Positions 1-29,492 are shown, numbered from the stretch's first letter. The stretch: DNA of 64,000 nt from Ciona savignyi (GCA_000149265.1 CH002034.1:148626-212625); one strand, 5' to 3'. Notes: a model not told the origin generated them from the letters alone. Translations and numbers: made by a program.

Positions 1-2450
1 AGAATATATTATGTAAACTTTAGTGAACACCACTTTTTATGCAAAGAAAATTCTGCTCGACTTTGAAAAAATTGAGGTGCACTGACAAACGAAATACTCA
101 CTTATTATTGGAATGCCCAAATGAGATGAAAATTGGAATGTAGATTGTCTAATAGTTTTTGTACTCAGGAAAATTCGAACTGTATTTCTATCTTCAGTAG
201 TTTTTTTACTATTTGTAATTGAAATTTCCCTTTTTTCTGACTATATTATGAAAACTTGAACCAAAACGCATTGAAGTTTTTAGTTTTGTAGAACTAAAAT
301 AGTAAAAAGTATAAAAAAGAACAGTGAAGGAAGTGTAAAAAGGGCATACAAAACCAAACAAACGCAAATACTATATCCAATATTCTTCAAAGCAGGGCAC
401 ACCGAACTAGCTAGTCTCGCCGCCTTTTTCTTTATCGTGCGCTCAGCAGGCCCAGCTGGATTCATGCTTTGGTGAACACGAAGCATAACCGCCTGCTGCG
501 AAAACGTCACCAACGCTCTCCTTTTTATCTCAACGGCACGAAATTCACAGAGAATGTAAAGAAAGACTTGCTTGACAAAAAGAGCTTCTCTGCAAGTTAA
601 CACGACTCCTATTGGCTGAGTTAGTCACGTGTAAATTCGTGTAAAATCGATAGAAATAAGAGGCGAAGCCTTGAAAAAGAAAGGCTATCACTCCTCGCAT
701 TTTTTAATATTTCTCCACGATAATCACAGAGAATAAAATATAGGGTTTCCTTGATCGAATGAGCCATAGCTGAGGTCTCTACCATTACGCATTGCGGAGA
801 AATCGTTTTTTAGATTTGCACCCATTTATGTACAGTCGGGATGCCATGTTTTACCACCAACTCGCGATATATGGCGAGTTGGGAGGGAAAGAGTTAAGAA
901 AATGGTCAAAAAAATTGCATAATGTCCCAATATTTAAATCTGCTGTATTTGTGGTAATCAGTAATAAGCGTGAACAAGGGTGCCACTGCTAGCTTTATTC
1001 GATAAGGTGGCATATACACCGTTGTTAAATTACAAAATGATACTGTATATAATGAAATGGATTAAAAAATATACTGAAATCAATTTATTTTTAATAAAAT
1101 CAAAGTCTAAAATATACTTATTTACAGCCCTAGTACAAAAGTCACAACTAAAGTCTATCGACATTGTAAATAAAGTCTATACCGGTACCACATTTAGCAA
1201 GACATGCATTGGGTGAAATGACTAAAATGCCACTCAAACGATAAAAAGACTTACTTATGCAAAGCATGATTGTCATCGGTGATCGGTTCCTTGGTTGCCT
1301 CGAATTCATTGTAGAGTTCAGTCACAATATCTGCAAAATACATCGTTAAAATGCGGACAAAACTTAAACATAAAAAGTTGGATAGGAGGACAGGTCAAAA
1401 TTAAGTATTTTTGCAAAATACATCCTTTAATATTCGGACAAAAAGTTGGATTAGGTTAAAATGGCATTTTTATGAAAAAAATGGAATGTACCATCTTATT
1501 TTTATTGAAATTTCCATAATTTTTTACTGGTTTAAGGTGTGCAACACCACAACTAACCTTAACCCTCCAACTCTAACCCCAGCACTTGCATTTACCCAGA
1601 AGTCATAATCTTTAATTTAGTGAGCAGTTTCCCTCCTTCCTTTATTTTAGTTTTCCCCACCAGTATTTTCGCACACCATAACGCATATACAGACAGCATA
1701 CACTTAAAACTTTTCATTTTACCTTGAACGTCTCGTACGATTTTCGGAAGGTTATCCCTTGTAGCCATGTTTGAATATAAATTATCGTAATTTATGACTT
1801 TCAGAATTCAAATCGTATGTAACTGTGACATTAATCACCCATTCTTTCGTGTATTAGCGTTCACACATGTATAAATAGATAAGATAAGTGAAATCAAGTC
1901 ATCGACTAAATCGTGATCAAGTGACAACAAAACAAAAAATCCCCATTTCAACTTTAAAAAATAGCAAATAATGAATGTTGGTTTATAAAACGTTCCCATC
2001 ACACAAGGTTTTCCGGTAAATGTCAATCACATAACGCTGTGGTATATAAGGCAGTTAATAATTTTTCTATACCATTTTTTTACTGTTGTGATTATGTTGC
2101 AAAAATCTGTGTTCTTGATTTACATTTTTAAGAAGGTATAACTTCCAGTTTTTTTGGTGCTTTCCTGTTTTGCTAAAGTATCTTGCCATATTTTTTATGT
2201 TTGTATTTTGATTTTCAGCTATCGCCTATCGCCACATTAGCTGAGCTTGATTTTGAACCCATGATGGGCTTGTCGCTATGTCAGTTATTATATAGAAATC
2301 GGTGAATGTGAATCATGTGAATCGGCCGCCAAATCATTTGGCTACAACCATGGTTTATTATACAGAATACTCGTTGCTATTTATTATAGCTTCATGCGCA
2401 CGAGTCGCTAAAGAGCTATATCGTCCCAGCGAAGATGCTCTTATTCTTGT
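1..2450. other. Gene-free AT-rich left end
   Basis: Short unsupported reading frames only. A small direct repeat at about 1332-1450 (GCAAAATACATC ... GGACAAAA) and a decayed MITE at about 1490-1672 are the only structures I see. A GC-richer patch at 410-600 is open on both strands but matches nothing I know. Confidence 0.5.
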
Positions 2451-2453
2451 ACG

Positions 2454-2565
2454 GTCGTGTGGCCGAATGGTTAACGCGACCGATCAATATACCGACTCTT
2501 ATACAAAAAAAACGGTCCTAGTGACGGGCCCATAATGGATTCAAAACTTGGCTTGGTAAAAAAAA
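2454..2565 (+). repeat. tRNA-like SINE, family A
   Basis: Starts GTCGTGTGGCCGAATGGTTA (A-box like a class II Leu/Ser tRNA), followed by a spacer, a worn B-box, and an A-rich tail. A partial second copy follows at 2587-2640. This ~105-bp unit is the commonest repeat in the window. Confidence 0.75.
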
Positions 2566-2902
2566 GAAGATGCTCTGATTCCTGGTCTGTGTGACCGAAT
2601 AGTTAGCGCGATTCGACCGGTGCATAACCCCTCTTTTTAATCTGCCGCTTTAACATGATGATATGGACATTTAAAATAAACCAGTTAATTTAGAAATTTT
2701 CACTCTAAAATAGCCAGTATAACCTTAAAAACACATTCCCTAGGTCCCAAACCAGTACAAATTTACAACAAAAACATTTGGCTACAGCCTTTTCACTCCG
2801 TTTCCACATGGGAGCTAGCCCACGGGATTACCCGCATTGTTACTTAGACGAACACACATTTAAAAGTATGTCACATCTCACTTCCACTTAAGAATTGTGA
2901 AC

Positions 2903-3424
2903 GGTCGTGTGCGCTAAATGGCTAGTGCGGCCCATACTTATAGAAATTGCCATCTAAAATGGACGTAGGACGAGCCCATCATTGGAAACTTGGTCAGATG
3001 AATATTATTTCCGGCCGGTTATAGTCTGGTGGTTTAGTGCGTCTCCTTTCAATGGAAAGGTTGCAAGTGCGAAACTGGTCGCTAGCTAGTCGGTTGTGTC
3101 CTTAGGCAAGGCACTTTACAGACATTGCTTGAACCCAGCGGAATAATGGGTTCTACCAAATTAAAGGAACATGTCTATCATATACAACACACTGCAATAG
3201 TGTTGTATATAATTGCGATATTTTTTAGTTAATCCACTGGGTTTAACCAATTTATCCATTAGGTCGGGCAATGTTCGTGGGTTTTTCAAGGTCACGGCCG
3301 AATAGCCATAAGATATCGTGTGGCCGAATGGTTAACGCGACCGATACTCATAAAGAGTTACACACAAAAAAATGGCTTTAGCAACGAGCCCATCCTTGGT
3401 TTGAATCTAAATCCGGTAAAAAAG
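2903..3424 (+). repeat. SINE cluster: family A at 2903-3003 and 3316-3424, family B at 3013-3205
   Basis: The 3316-3424 copy has TCGTGTGGCCGAATGG and an A-rich end. Between the A copies lies a family B composite SINE with a tRNA-like head (GGTTATAGTCTGGTGGTTTA, CCTTTCAATGGAAAGG anticodon-arm-like hairpin, GGTTGCAAG box B) and a non-tRNA body. Confidence 0.7.
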
Positions 3425-3544
3425 AATAGCTATAAAATTAAATACCACAAACAAACTGACCCACGAAAAATTGTGAACGAACAAATATGATTCTTTATTA
3501 TACCTGATAACTGGACGTATACTGTAGAAGAGATGGGGAAAAAT

Positions 3545-3660
3545 ATTCATGTCTATCCCCGTGATTGGGAAAAATAAGGGGTTAACACAATCCTCAGATC
3601 ACCTCGCGCCCACCGTCCGGTTGCTGTAGCTATATTGCTATTCAATTAAGTAGAACCCAT
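3545..3660 (-). repeat. Family B SINE, tail part
   Basis: Matches in reverse the body end of the full copy at 60551-60823 (CCCCGTGATTGGGAAAA, GGTTAACAC, CACCTCGCGCCCACCG, TTGCTGTAGCTAT). Confidence 0.65.
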
Positions 3661-4169
3661 TGCTATTGGTGGATATAGGTTCAAATAATATAAAAGTAAA
3701 GTTCAATAATTGGGCTTCTATCCAAACCTTTTATAAACAGAATATGGTTCACACGGATAATTGAACTTAAAAGCACAACACACCTTTTATAAACAGAGCA
3801 ACACTTAAACGGATTATTGAAGGTTAACAACGTTTAAATTTTATTGCGTCTTGGCATTAAACTTAAGGGAAGCCACTTCAAACTTTCATAAACCCATGTG
3901 AAACAAATAAACAGAACGTTGTTAATCCAAAAAACAAACCTAAAGCAATTGAAAGCTTGACCAATTTGGAATTTAGCTGCTTTAATGACCCTTACTGAAC
4001 GACCATGCCACAGGCTTGACCCTAATTTAGCTCTAAAATTAAACAACGGCTGAGGCTAAAATACCCGTGTGAAGATATTAAAAAGCAATATATTGAATTA
4101 CAATAACCTATTAAAGTCATAAAAAGTTTCCAATTTGGGTAATTCGTAGTAAATGAAGATATTTCTGCC

Positions 4170-4328
4170 GGTTATAGCAGATTGGTAACAAGTTAATTGA
4201 ACCGTTATTAGTTGAAAGGTTATGGAATCGATACCAGCACACAGCTAGTTGTGTACGTGGGCAATTCACTTTCTAAACCTGGACCAAAACAGGTACCATT
4301 ATCTTTATCATATTTGACACACTGCTAT
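4170..4328 (+). repeat. Family B SINE, diverged
   Basis: CCGGTTATAG head and the GACACACTGC(A)ATAG body motif are recognisable, with several changes. It abuts the 462-bp dispersed repeat. Confidence 0.5.
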
Positions 4329-4790
4329 AGGAGGCGTTCAACTAATTATTCTCCCTATCTCTCCAATGCAAACTGACCTCACAAAAACGAATGTCACTCA
4401 AAATCCTGACATAGGAAGTCTTAGATTTTTTCACAATTTAAAATTGAAGCTTGGATCTGCAACCTAAACTCAAAACCCTACAAAATTTTGTTTAAAAATT
4501 TTGAGCCCATACCCCCTCGTACATCGGCAACTTTTTTTCCAACAAGCAGCTAGCAGATGCACAATCAACACCTTTATTTTACAAAGCACTGCTCCACAAT
4601 TACAAAACTTTACAGCTAAACGAGAACACCGGCGCGCAGCTTAGCACATGCTGCTTTCAACCAAACAAACATTGGGGAATCACCACCATTGTTACTCAGC
4701 AAAACACTCGTTTAAAAACAATGACTCATGGAGGGTACCACTCGTCACATCCTGCCGTTCATAGAGGTCTTAATTGGTTATACGCCATCT
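4329..4790 (+). repeat. 462-bp dispersed repeat, copy 1
   Basis: Nearly identical to 60940-61401 (same orientation, few substitutions by eye). Shared from AGGAGGCGTTCAACTAATTA to GGTTATACGCCATCT, with unrelated flanks on both sides. No coding frame or terminal inverted repeat seen; identity unknown. Confidence 0.85.
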
Positions 4791-6272
4791 ATATAGCTTC
4801 ATTAACCCGACGACACAAAAAATCTGACGATTGCTCGTATTTTATTTCAACGGCCAAATTTAAGTTAGTTAAAATACGTCGGCGTAAATAATATTAAACG
4901 GTACATAAACTTAACACATAGCTTATTTAAAAATAACAAAAGGCACCGTTATTATATATAATAGCGGAATGTGCCTATGTGTAAAGCTTACCGGTTAAAA
5001 CGTAAGAAATACCAGTTCTTCGCATTAAGTGTGTTTCTCATGATTAAAGTGTATTCAAACGTGTACTAAACAAGCTTTGCTTTATTATAATGTCTATTAC
5101 TGCAGTGTGTTTATTAAAGACCCATTTACTATACTTTATTTTTAAATGTACAAAATTTGATTCGCTTTGCTGTAATGTCTATTATAGCGTAAACATAAAG
5201 TTATACGGATTTATTATTGTGTATTTTAAACTATACATAAAGTGCTTTGCTTTACTAATGTGTAAAACGTCATTTTTCGTTTGCGTTGCTAATTGAAATC
5301 AAGCGTAAAATCCAACCAAACAATTGTTTTTCTAACTTGTTTTTTTCCCTGCCCAGCTGTAATTTAATCCAAGGTCTTGCTGGGCGTGTTATTTGCTACT
5401 GATTGCAATGTTTACTCGTAAAGCATACATGCAAATATTATTCTTCGTAAACACAACATGTAACAATAACGGATTGTGACGTAACTGGAACAAAAAGTGC
5501 CCCGTATTTGCAAATAGTCGTCCTCACAAACGAACAAAAGGCACGCCCGATTTTAATAAAGACTTGAATTAAAAGTCTTTTGTTTGTACACAACTGCACA
5601 AAGCGAAAACGAGGTTACTTTAATAAGAATAGCAACTGATGAATAATGAACGGAAATGCTTTGTTTAATTGTGTTATTCACCATTTTCAGAGTGAACAGG
5701 TGAAATTATGTCTTGAATAGAAGCAATTATACAACCTACTGTTTCCTACCTGCGATTCCTTTCAAAATTGACCTACAATAACCTTCGCGGGTTACTCAGG
5801 TGTAACTGTTACGTCATATGGGGTATTGTGCGATTGGTAACAGGTTTCCTGTGTCAAACTTCCGTTACATTGAATATACCGGAAAAGGATATTACGTATG
5901 TTATACGTAGTACAATATAATATTTGGTGGAAATAGTAAAACTTTAACGTCAGCAAATAAAAACCAATGTTATACATTTATCCATTTTCAATAATTTTTT
6001 AATTAATCCATTTCATCAATAGAGAAAAATGTAGTGGGCTACATACTTACAATTCCAATATAAAATGCATTTTAAAATGGTGATCTACTAGTTTAATTAT
6101 AAAAAGCTTATTAACTGACAAAAACCACGTGTCGAGTGTAATTTGAATCAGAATCTGTAACTTCTTTGAGGCGAAATTAATTTTGCTCTCATAAATCACA
6201 CAAACCATTGTTTGATCACAGAGCTACGTTTACTTATTTAAACCGCGTGTAATCCTTGGTCTTTGATCAGAT
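4791..6272. other. AT-rich stretch with no gene seen
   Basis: Contains only loose internal repetition around 5085-5260 (TTTGCTTTA, AATGTCTATTA motifs). No supported gene or element. Confidence 0.4.
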
Positions 6273-6280
6273 GTGACTAT

Positions 6281-6545
6281 CCGGTACCTCTAAATACTAC
6301 AGGAGCGCTTGGACCGCTTGGAGCGCATGGATCGCTTAAATCGCTTGGAGCGCTTGGATCGCTTGGATCGCTTACTATACTTAGTAATTAGAAAAGCCAT
6401 GATATTAATGTTAGGGTTGGGGTTAAAGTTAGTTCTGGGGTTGAGATTAGTGTTTGGGAAAGGGTTAGAATTACTTTCCATAGCAATCTAAGTGATCCAA
6501 GCGATCCAAGCGCTCCAAGCGGTCCTGGAGTATTTAGAGGCACCC
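6281..6545. mobile_element. Foldback MITE with minisatellite arms and 8-bp target duplication
   Basis: Flanked by GTGACTAT at 6273-6280 and 6546-6553 (perfect 8 bp). The ends are inverted: CTCTAAATACTACAGGA on the left and its complement CTCTAAATACTCCAGGA on the right. Both arms hold repeats of the 9-mer GCTTGGATC. The core (about 6395-6480) resembles the core of the separate MITE family at 19099, 52428 and elsewhere. The 8-bp duplication points to an hAT-type transposase. The repetitive arms make spurious Asp-Arg-Leu frames that are not genes. Confidence 0.8.
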
Positions 6546-6724
6546 GTGACTATCTATAGTAAAGGCGCCAAATCGTAACCATCAAACGGATAGTATATGG
6601 GTATGACTATGTAGTATACAGACAATTGTATTTGTTTTCGCATAAAGTAATGGGTTGGTTAGAATAGGAAATTTAAGTTTTTTTTGTCGTTTTTATCAAA
6701 TAAATTTTCAAATTTATGTTAAGA

Positions 6725-6785
6725 TCGTCACTAAGACCGATTTTAATATAGAAATCGGTCACGTTAACCATTCGGCCACACGACA
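6725..6785 (-). repeat. Family A tRNA-like SINE, partial
   Basis: Ends GTTAACCATTCGGCCACACG, the reverse of the class II-like A-box. Confidence 0.65.
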
Positions 6786-6788
6786 GTT

Positions 6789-7060
6789 CCAAGATATTCC
6801 CGTTTTACCCCTGTGATTGGAAAGGCAATCGTAAGATTACCTTGGGCCCACTTTCGTGAATGAGAATGTAATCGTAAGATAAACCTACATTGTGCCTACT
6901 GTCGAGTTGCCGGAGCAATTGTAGTGTGTTATATAAAAGTTGGTATATCCCTTTAGTTTATTAGAAACCATCATTCCACTGGGTCAAGGCAATACCCGTC
7001 AATTGCCTTGCCCAAGGACACAACCAACCAGCAAAAGACAAGTTTCGAATATTGTTCTTG
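6789..7060 (-). repeat. Family B composite SINE
   Basis: Body and head in reverse (CCTGTGATTGG, AATTGTAGTGTGTTATATA, TCCACTGGGTCAAGGCAA, GCCTTGCCCAAGGACACA). Moderately diverged. Confidence 0.6.
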
Positions 7061-7720
7061 CGCCCCGTCTTTTCATATCTTGTTTTACCATGACGGGACG
7101 TTAAGTCTGTTAGTCCAGCCATCGGACTACTATTGTGGATAGAGACTTGAGCTATTATTGTACAGCAAGATCTCTATATTGGAAGGAACGTAAATAACCT
7201 ATTCTCCTAATCTTTTTGTTCCTGTTTCGTATGTGTATTATTAAACCTTTGTATATCTTAATGTCAATATTGAAGTTTAAACTGTAAGACTTTAACCTCG
7301 GGTCTAGCGAATTGAGTCATTTGTTTATGGTCCCTTCAATTATTAATACATGCAGAAGAATGATGTCATGTCTTCCACTTTAGTTAAGCACGTTGCTTAT
7401 GCTTACACTGAACTGGGTAAATCACCAGACAAGATATATCCATATTAGTGCAAATTAATAAAACATGTAGAAACCAAATAGCAAACCAAACCGGAAAATG
7501 TGTCAAGCTATAATTTAGATAGCGAACTACAAACAGATAAAATCCCACTAAAAACGCTATGTATTATTTGGAAAAATTATGAAAAAGTGATCAAGTCTTC
7601 TACGTGGGTTTGTATAACAACATGCATGTGTGTATTCCCGTGGGTGGAACAACAAAGAGGTGAAAAATAAGGATTAATCGTCGTTCTAGTTGAAAGTGGT
7701 GTTATTTGAAATCAAAATCA

Positions 7721-7928
7721 CGGGAAAAACTAAAAGAAGGGAAAGTGGGAAGGAGGGAAACTGCACACAAAATTGAATATTATGACATTAGAGTTGGTGT
7801 TAAACATGGGTTTGGAGTTAAGGTTAGTTCTGGGTTGAGATTAGTGCTTAGGGAAGGGTTAAAATTAGTTTGGATAGTTTTAGTAATGAGTCTCCCTCCT
7901 GCCTGCTTTCCCTACTTTTAGTGTTGAC
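7721..7928. mobile_element. hAT-like MITE, TAACCC-core family
   Basis: Inverted ends GGGAAAAACTAAAAG ... CTTTTAGTGTTGAC with inner GGAGGGAAACTG/CTCCCTCC arms. Flanks CAAAATCA and CAAATTCA (7 of 8 match). The core carries GTTAGTTCTGGGTTGAGATT. Confidence 0.7.
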
Positions 7929-10900
7929 CAAATTCACGTCATTTACCTGTCTATTTGACCTTGGAAAATAGCCCAAACCATTAGAGTGTAAAACACAGCC
8001 CAGAAAAAAAACTCTCCTAAACTCGAGTTCACCCACACACTGTACTAAATCTTGTTTTAAAACTTCCGTATTAAAACAAGCCGAGGTTACTCCGCATTTG
8101 CGGTTTCCCGTTAGGATATGACGTAATGTATAAAACAAGGGTAAAATATTGGCGCTCTACCTTATACGGCGCGGCGCTAATTAGGTACAGGAGGAAATGT
8201 TAAACCCACTTTATTGACACGTGAGGAGAACTAAACAGTACAACAACAGACTTTATTATTGACAGCCCAGTTCCATTGTTCTAGTCCGCGATAAGATTAT
8301 TACGTCATTAAATCTTTGCTTATGTTTCCTTATTACGTAATAAATACGGCGCCTCCGGTTTTCGAGTTTTCCCGCGTGTTTTTTTATCTTTTTCGTTCTT
8401 ATGTACAGCGGTAGCGGGTAAGTAGAAACTAAACTAAAGGGGTCGTTTTTCACAAAGTTTCCAAGAAATGTTTAAGTCACGTATATCAATAAGGGTTAAG
8501 AGAATGTCTCTGTGTTTTACGGGGTTCTGCTTACACTTAAATAACCGTGAACTTTCATACTGTTAACACCCAAAGTGGTTTAAATATCACGCAGTTTAAT
8601 AACTCGGCACGTGTGTCATATTGTAAGCAATAAAACGAAACTCCTTTAAAGCAAAATTTAAGAGCTCGTACTTTTAATATCGTCAATTTCGAGGGGTATT
8701 AATTTAATGAAGGTTCGACGAACCTGGTCGTACGAAACAGTTAAGGTTGCGGCGGTTGGGAAAACTGGTTAATCTGTAACTGGTCGCAGTTGACATCATA
8801 TAACAGCAAACAACAAGCAAAACAAACAAAAATTGCCTCGTCCGGCAGACAAGTCAATCGCCTCTACTGTCCGGCCGCTTAGCTAAGTTGGTTTAATAAA
8901 ACCGATCGTCAGCAAAAAGTTGCTTGACCGATTTCTACGCTCAGTATCCATGCAATGTATTGTGGTTGGTTACTTTATCATTATCGATTACAATTTCACC
9001 ATTCAATTATGAAACTTCAAAGATATTTCATATATATCTAACCTATTTGTTGTATATCTGTATCTAAGTGGAAAATTAGTTTACTTTTCATTTTGGGCCA
9101 GTATTAAATAACACCAAATGAAACAAATCACAAACACATGAGCAGGAAAAGATGGCAAAACGAACAGGCGTTTTATATCAAGTGACTTAAGTGGTTAACT
9201 GTAGGCTACCTGCATATATATCGATTAAAATATATGCTTGTATCATCAGCGACGTGTTTATATATACGATGTTAATTGTGTCGGTAACAGTCTATTTAAA
9301 ATAGCTTAGATACATATTGGTGTCTCTGCATATATTTGCATGGTTATCTTTGTGCAACATATAGGCCTAGTTTAATATGACAACGATGTCGAAACCATTC
9401 CATGGTAGTGGATTAATTTAGTTTTTTTGTTTTTGTTCCTTTAAAAAAACAATAATTAAAGTAATACAAACTGGAAATATAGAAAAGAGAAGGGAAACGG
9501 AAAAACAACATTCGTCAATGATAAAGTGTCCTTGAATAATGTGCTTCATCGCTGCCCAAGCCTAGTGGATTATTCGGTTAAGCACAATCGAAAAACAAAA
9601 TATCTCAATACACAGCAGATTATAACAGTTCCGGTAACTAGACAGCGGACAGATGTATTTAATTAAATATTCCTGTTTTCGTCCCAAGGGATAAACGTGA
9701 GTCTTTTAGCCCAATAGAATACATGATGTGTACTAGCCGTGTTACTGTGGTCTTCATTAAACAAATCTGCGCAAGGCCGAACGGAGAAACATCGCATAAA
9801 GCTAGGATTATCTTGTAATCCAAAATTGGATGCTGTGTCTCGGATTTTCACGGTTCAGTGATCTCGGTTTTGTTCTGCAGACGACGTGAATAATTCTCCT
9901 TCATTGATTAGGCCGCCTGGGAATTGTTTTACAGATTAAATGGACTTGCGGTTTTAGAATCTTGTTTTACAAATCGTATAATCGATGTTCGTGAAAACGC
10001 AGACATCGTGAATTTTGCTTTGCAAACAATGGATTTGGCTGTGAATATTAAAACTTTCACTTGACTAGCGGGAAACAGGTCTCGCCGATTCGATGCTTTG
10101 CAGACTCGGAGTCAGTTCCTTATCTGGGTCAAGAAGGTACTGTTTTATTGTATTCTTGTTTGGATAAGTTTTTACAATGCTTTCTTGCGCTCGCTATTGT
10201 TCGGCGAAGTCGCTCGCCGCCGCCGGCTCCACTCTCTTTGCAGGAACAAACCTTTGTTTCTTTAATTATAAAAAAGAAAAAAAGCTCTCTCTCCTATTTC
10301 CTTCGATTTTTTCTCTCCTAGCGACGCGCGATAACATCGTAGTGAGGTTCTACTATCGTTTATACTCACGACCGTTTGAGAGAGTAGATGTCGTAAAAGG
10401 CTGCAGCGATTTGCAGAGATGTTGTGTTGAGATTGCAGAAGTAGTAACTCAAGTAGACCGTACAACGAGAACATATATTAACCAGTCACCTTCATAGAGG
10501 CAGATCAGACGGTTTCTGTCTTTGTAGCGATACTTTCACACGGGATAGAATTACTATCCAAGGTATTAGGTTTTCATTTAAAAAGTGTGACCTTTTCGGG
10601 ATTAAAAAGTTCACGCCTTGTGTTTGGATTTTATGAAACTTTCACATAGAAAAGTGTGAATTGTGATTCACTTCCACTAGGTCCAGCTGTTAACTGCGTG
10701 ATGTTCTTCCTACCGCCGCAAAGTTAATCCGTCGCCAAGCCCAACTTGCCTTCATTCAACTCCAGAGTCGCGCATTGTACCTCAGCAGCACAGCACCCGC
10801 AAAAGTCTTCAAAATTTCAATTCATAAGTTTCGTCTAATCGAATCATTCCCTGGTAGCGTGACGGTGTTTAACACTCCGGGCAGTAATGAAAGAAAATAA

Positions 10901-11217
10901 AGGGTTTGGTTGATTTAGAAGTATTAAGAGTTTGCGCAGACTTCCTACGAGCAACGAGGTGCGTAAACCCAGTAATTAGTCATCAGAATCGTCAAAACAA
11001 GTTGTACAATATTTTACCAATTTGGCATGACGTATAAGTTAACGATATTTAATTTTTAAATTAGATATATCTTATTAAGTATAAGAACTGCTTTGATACG
11101 AATTTTCTGCGGATTTATCAAGAACATTTCGACAATTTTGAGTGACTTATCAAGTTATGCAAAAGTGAAGAACAAAATCAAACGAATCAACAAGATTTGA
11201 AGACAACATCTTTCAAG
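7929..11217. other. Region upstream of Sema6; probable promoter and 5' UTR not resolved
   Basis: No coding exon supported. A GC-richer patch at about 10180-10260 (with CTCGCCGCCGCCGGCTCC) and the 10360-10500 stretch could be promoter or untranslated exon. I see no TATA or initiator that fixes a start site. Confidence 0.35.
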
Positions 11218-27667
<16,450 letters not shown>

Positions 27668-28188
27668 AAATCGCCGCTGGTCGTCGGTAGGGCTGCGGGC
27701 GGCCCGGTTCCAAATTATTTCACTGCTGCAAATCGTTCTTAGCAATATTTTAGTTAGAATTGCTCATTTTATTCCATTAACATCATTTTTTACGTTCTTT
27801 ATTGCGTCGTTTAGAAATGATTATCGATTTAAAATGTAGTAAAGCATCATTTTAAAACGTCTCAATATATGCTATTTTTGTGTTTTCTTTGCTTAGATTA
27901 TTTTGTTTTCTACTTTTTTATAGCGATCGTTAATTCTCGCTGTGTAACCAACCATATACCAGCTGTTTATCAAACGCCCTATTTTTTCTGCAAGTTTATT
28001 TTTGCGTGTAACATTACGCGTGAAACGTAGCTATATTTTGCTGCGCTGAACGTTTAACGCTAAAATCTGCAACGACCACACCCTTTAAAACGGTTAAGTA
28101 GCTTATAGGATTTCCTCTTTAATTTTCAGCCCTTACATTCGTTTTTTTCGTTGTTTTTCCACTGTGTGTCTTTCAACGCATTCTGAAC

Positions 28189-28194
28189 AATAAA
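28189..28194 (+). promoter_or_regulatory. SEMA6: Candidate polyadenylation signal of Sema6
   Basis: First AATAAA seen downstream of the stop, giving a 3' UTR of roughly 540 nt. Confidence 0.5.
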
Positions 28195-28605
28195 CCTGAA
28201 ACAAGAGAGAAAATTCCAATTTCGGTTGTAAAAAGACAGATTTTTTAATCCCAACCGCAGGTCGCTGAAAGATGGCCGTGGGACCGCCACGTAGCCTCCC
28301 AGCGGACGGAAACTAGAGCGCCTAAACATGCTGTAATGAGACGCATGCTCTCTTAGTATTATTCATTGATAAAAAAAGTCATTTTAGCCTCCCAGCGGAC
28401 GGTTAGGACGTTGTATAATAGAGGTTAACACGGCCGTTTACACATCGTCTCTCAATACGGTACAATTTGAGTAACTAAAGGTCAGATTCTAATTGACGTA
28501 AAAGTCACTTGTCAAGTCAAGTGGTGGCTCCTTAATACGAAATGGGTGGCGTGGCTTAAAACCTAGTGTGGTTGACATTTGTACAATTTATATTTCGGTA
28601 GAATG

Positions 28606-29010
28606 GGATATTCAAGTTTATCCATGTAGGTGGGAAAAGGTGTGTTACCACACGGGCAATCGTACGATAACCTGTGTCTAATGTCGAATTGCTGTAGTCA
28701 TTTCTTTTTGCTGTGGTTGGGATACTTCTTGGCTTTAGTCGATTGTACTAACACGCACATATGGTATAGCATACCCCTGCAACAATATTGAAAGAACTAT
28801 TGAAATTCACAAAATTTACAACCTGAAACTAGGTGCGTTACCATCCGGGCAATTATCAGATTATGCAATGTCTTGTTAGGTTACGGTAAATTTTGCGATT
28901 TGTTGCGTATATGATTGAGACATTTCCTAATTGCTGCTTTAGCTGATTGTTTTAATACGCATATATGACATAGCGTACTTCTATCACAAAATTGAAAGAA
29001 CTAGATTTTA
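28606..29010 (-). repeat. Decayed family B SINE tail plus a ~235-bp tandem duplication
   Basis: ACACGGGCAATCG and GGGAAAAGG mark the SINE tail near 28640. The duplicate blocks share ACGCACATATGGTATAGC/ACGCATATATGACATAGC and AATTGAAAGAACTA. Confidence 0.6.
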
Positions 29011-29417
29011 CACACTTGAACGAGAGAAAATGTAGTCAACACAAATCCTCGCTAATTCAACCAAAGCTGGAAGTCGTTTGTTTGTTTTGTTTTGCTTGAT
29101 GCTGACGCTTTTACGGCGCTAAAGTTTCACGCAAAACGTCCCCCTATAAACAGCCCTTGTAAAATGCTTAACATCAAAAGTTGTTTTGCTTTTAGCAGAG
29201 TTACAAAGCCTAAACAGCGCTTTCGCTTTAAAGTGGTTTCGTTTAGCTTTCGATTTCAACTATCGAGACTTAGAAACCTTTTTGACTGTGAGATTTCAAA
29301 AGGAATGACTCGGCTCGGTTAGCTGTAGCTTACCACTTCCAAGCTCCGGTGTTGATACTTTAGATGCTACAAACACATAGAGTATAACATGGGGTTTAAG
29401 GGGTTTGTACATATTTG

Positions 29418-29492
29418 ACTGTGAAGTGGGTTTGTGTGGTTAAGCGTCGGACAATCAACCCCAAGGTTGCTGGTTCAAACCCAACCTCTTGC
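29418..29492 (+). repeat. tRNA-derived sequence (SINE head or tRNA pseudogene)
   Basis: TGTGTGGTTAAGCGTCGGAC then AAGGTTGCTGGTTCAAACCC, i.e. A-box and B-box at tRNA spacing, with partial stem pairing GTGGGTT/AACCCAAC. The stems are imperfect, so not called as a functional tRNA. Confidence 0.5.

Noticed and set aside
280-603. 107-codon minus-strand frame, with a plus-strand frame over 417-600
   Set aside because: No recognisable domain in either direction; hydrophobic tail comes from AT-rich DNA. Left unannotated although the patch is GC-richer than its surroundings.
6290-6491. Frames on both strands coding Asp-Arg-Leu or Ser-Lys-Arg repeats
   Set aside because: They are translations of the 9-bp minisatellite arms of the MITE at 6281-6545.
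10061-10497. Two overlapping plus-strand frames upstream of Sema6
   Set aside because: Low complexity, no homology recognised, no phase link to Sema6 exon 1; more likely promoter or untranslated exon.
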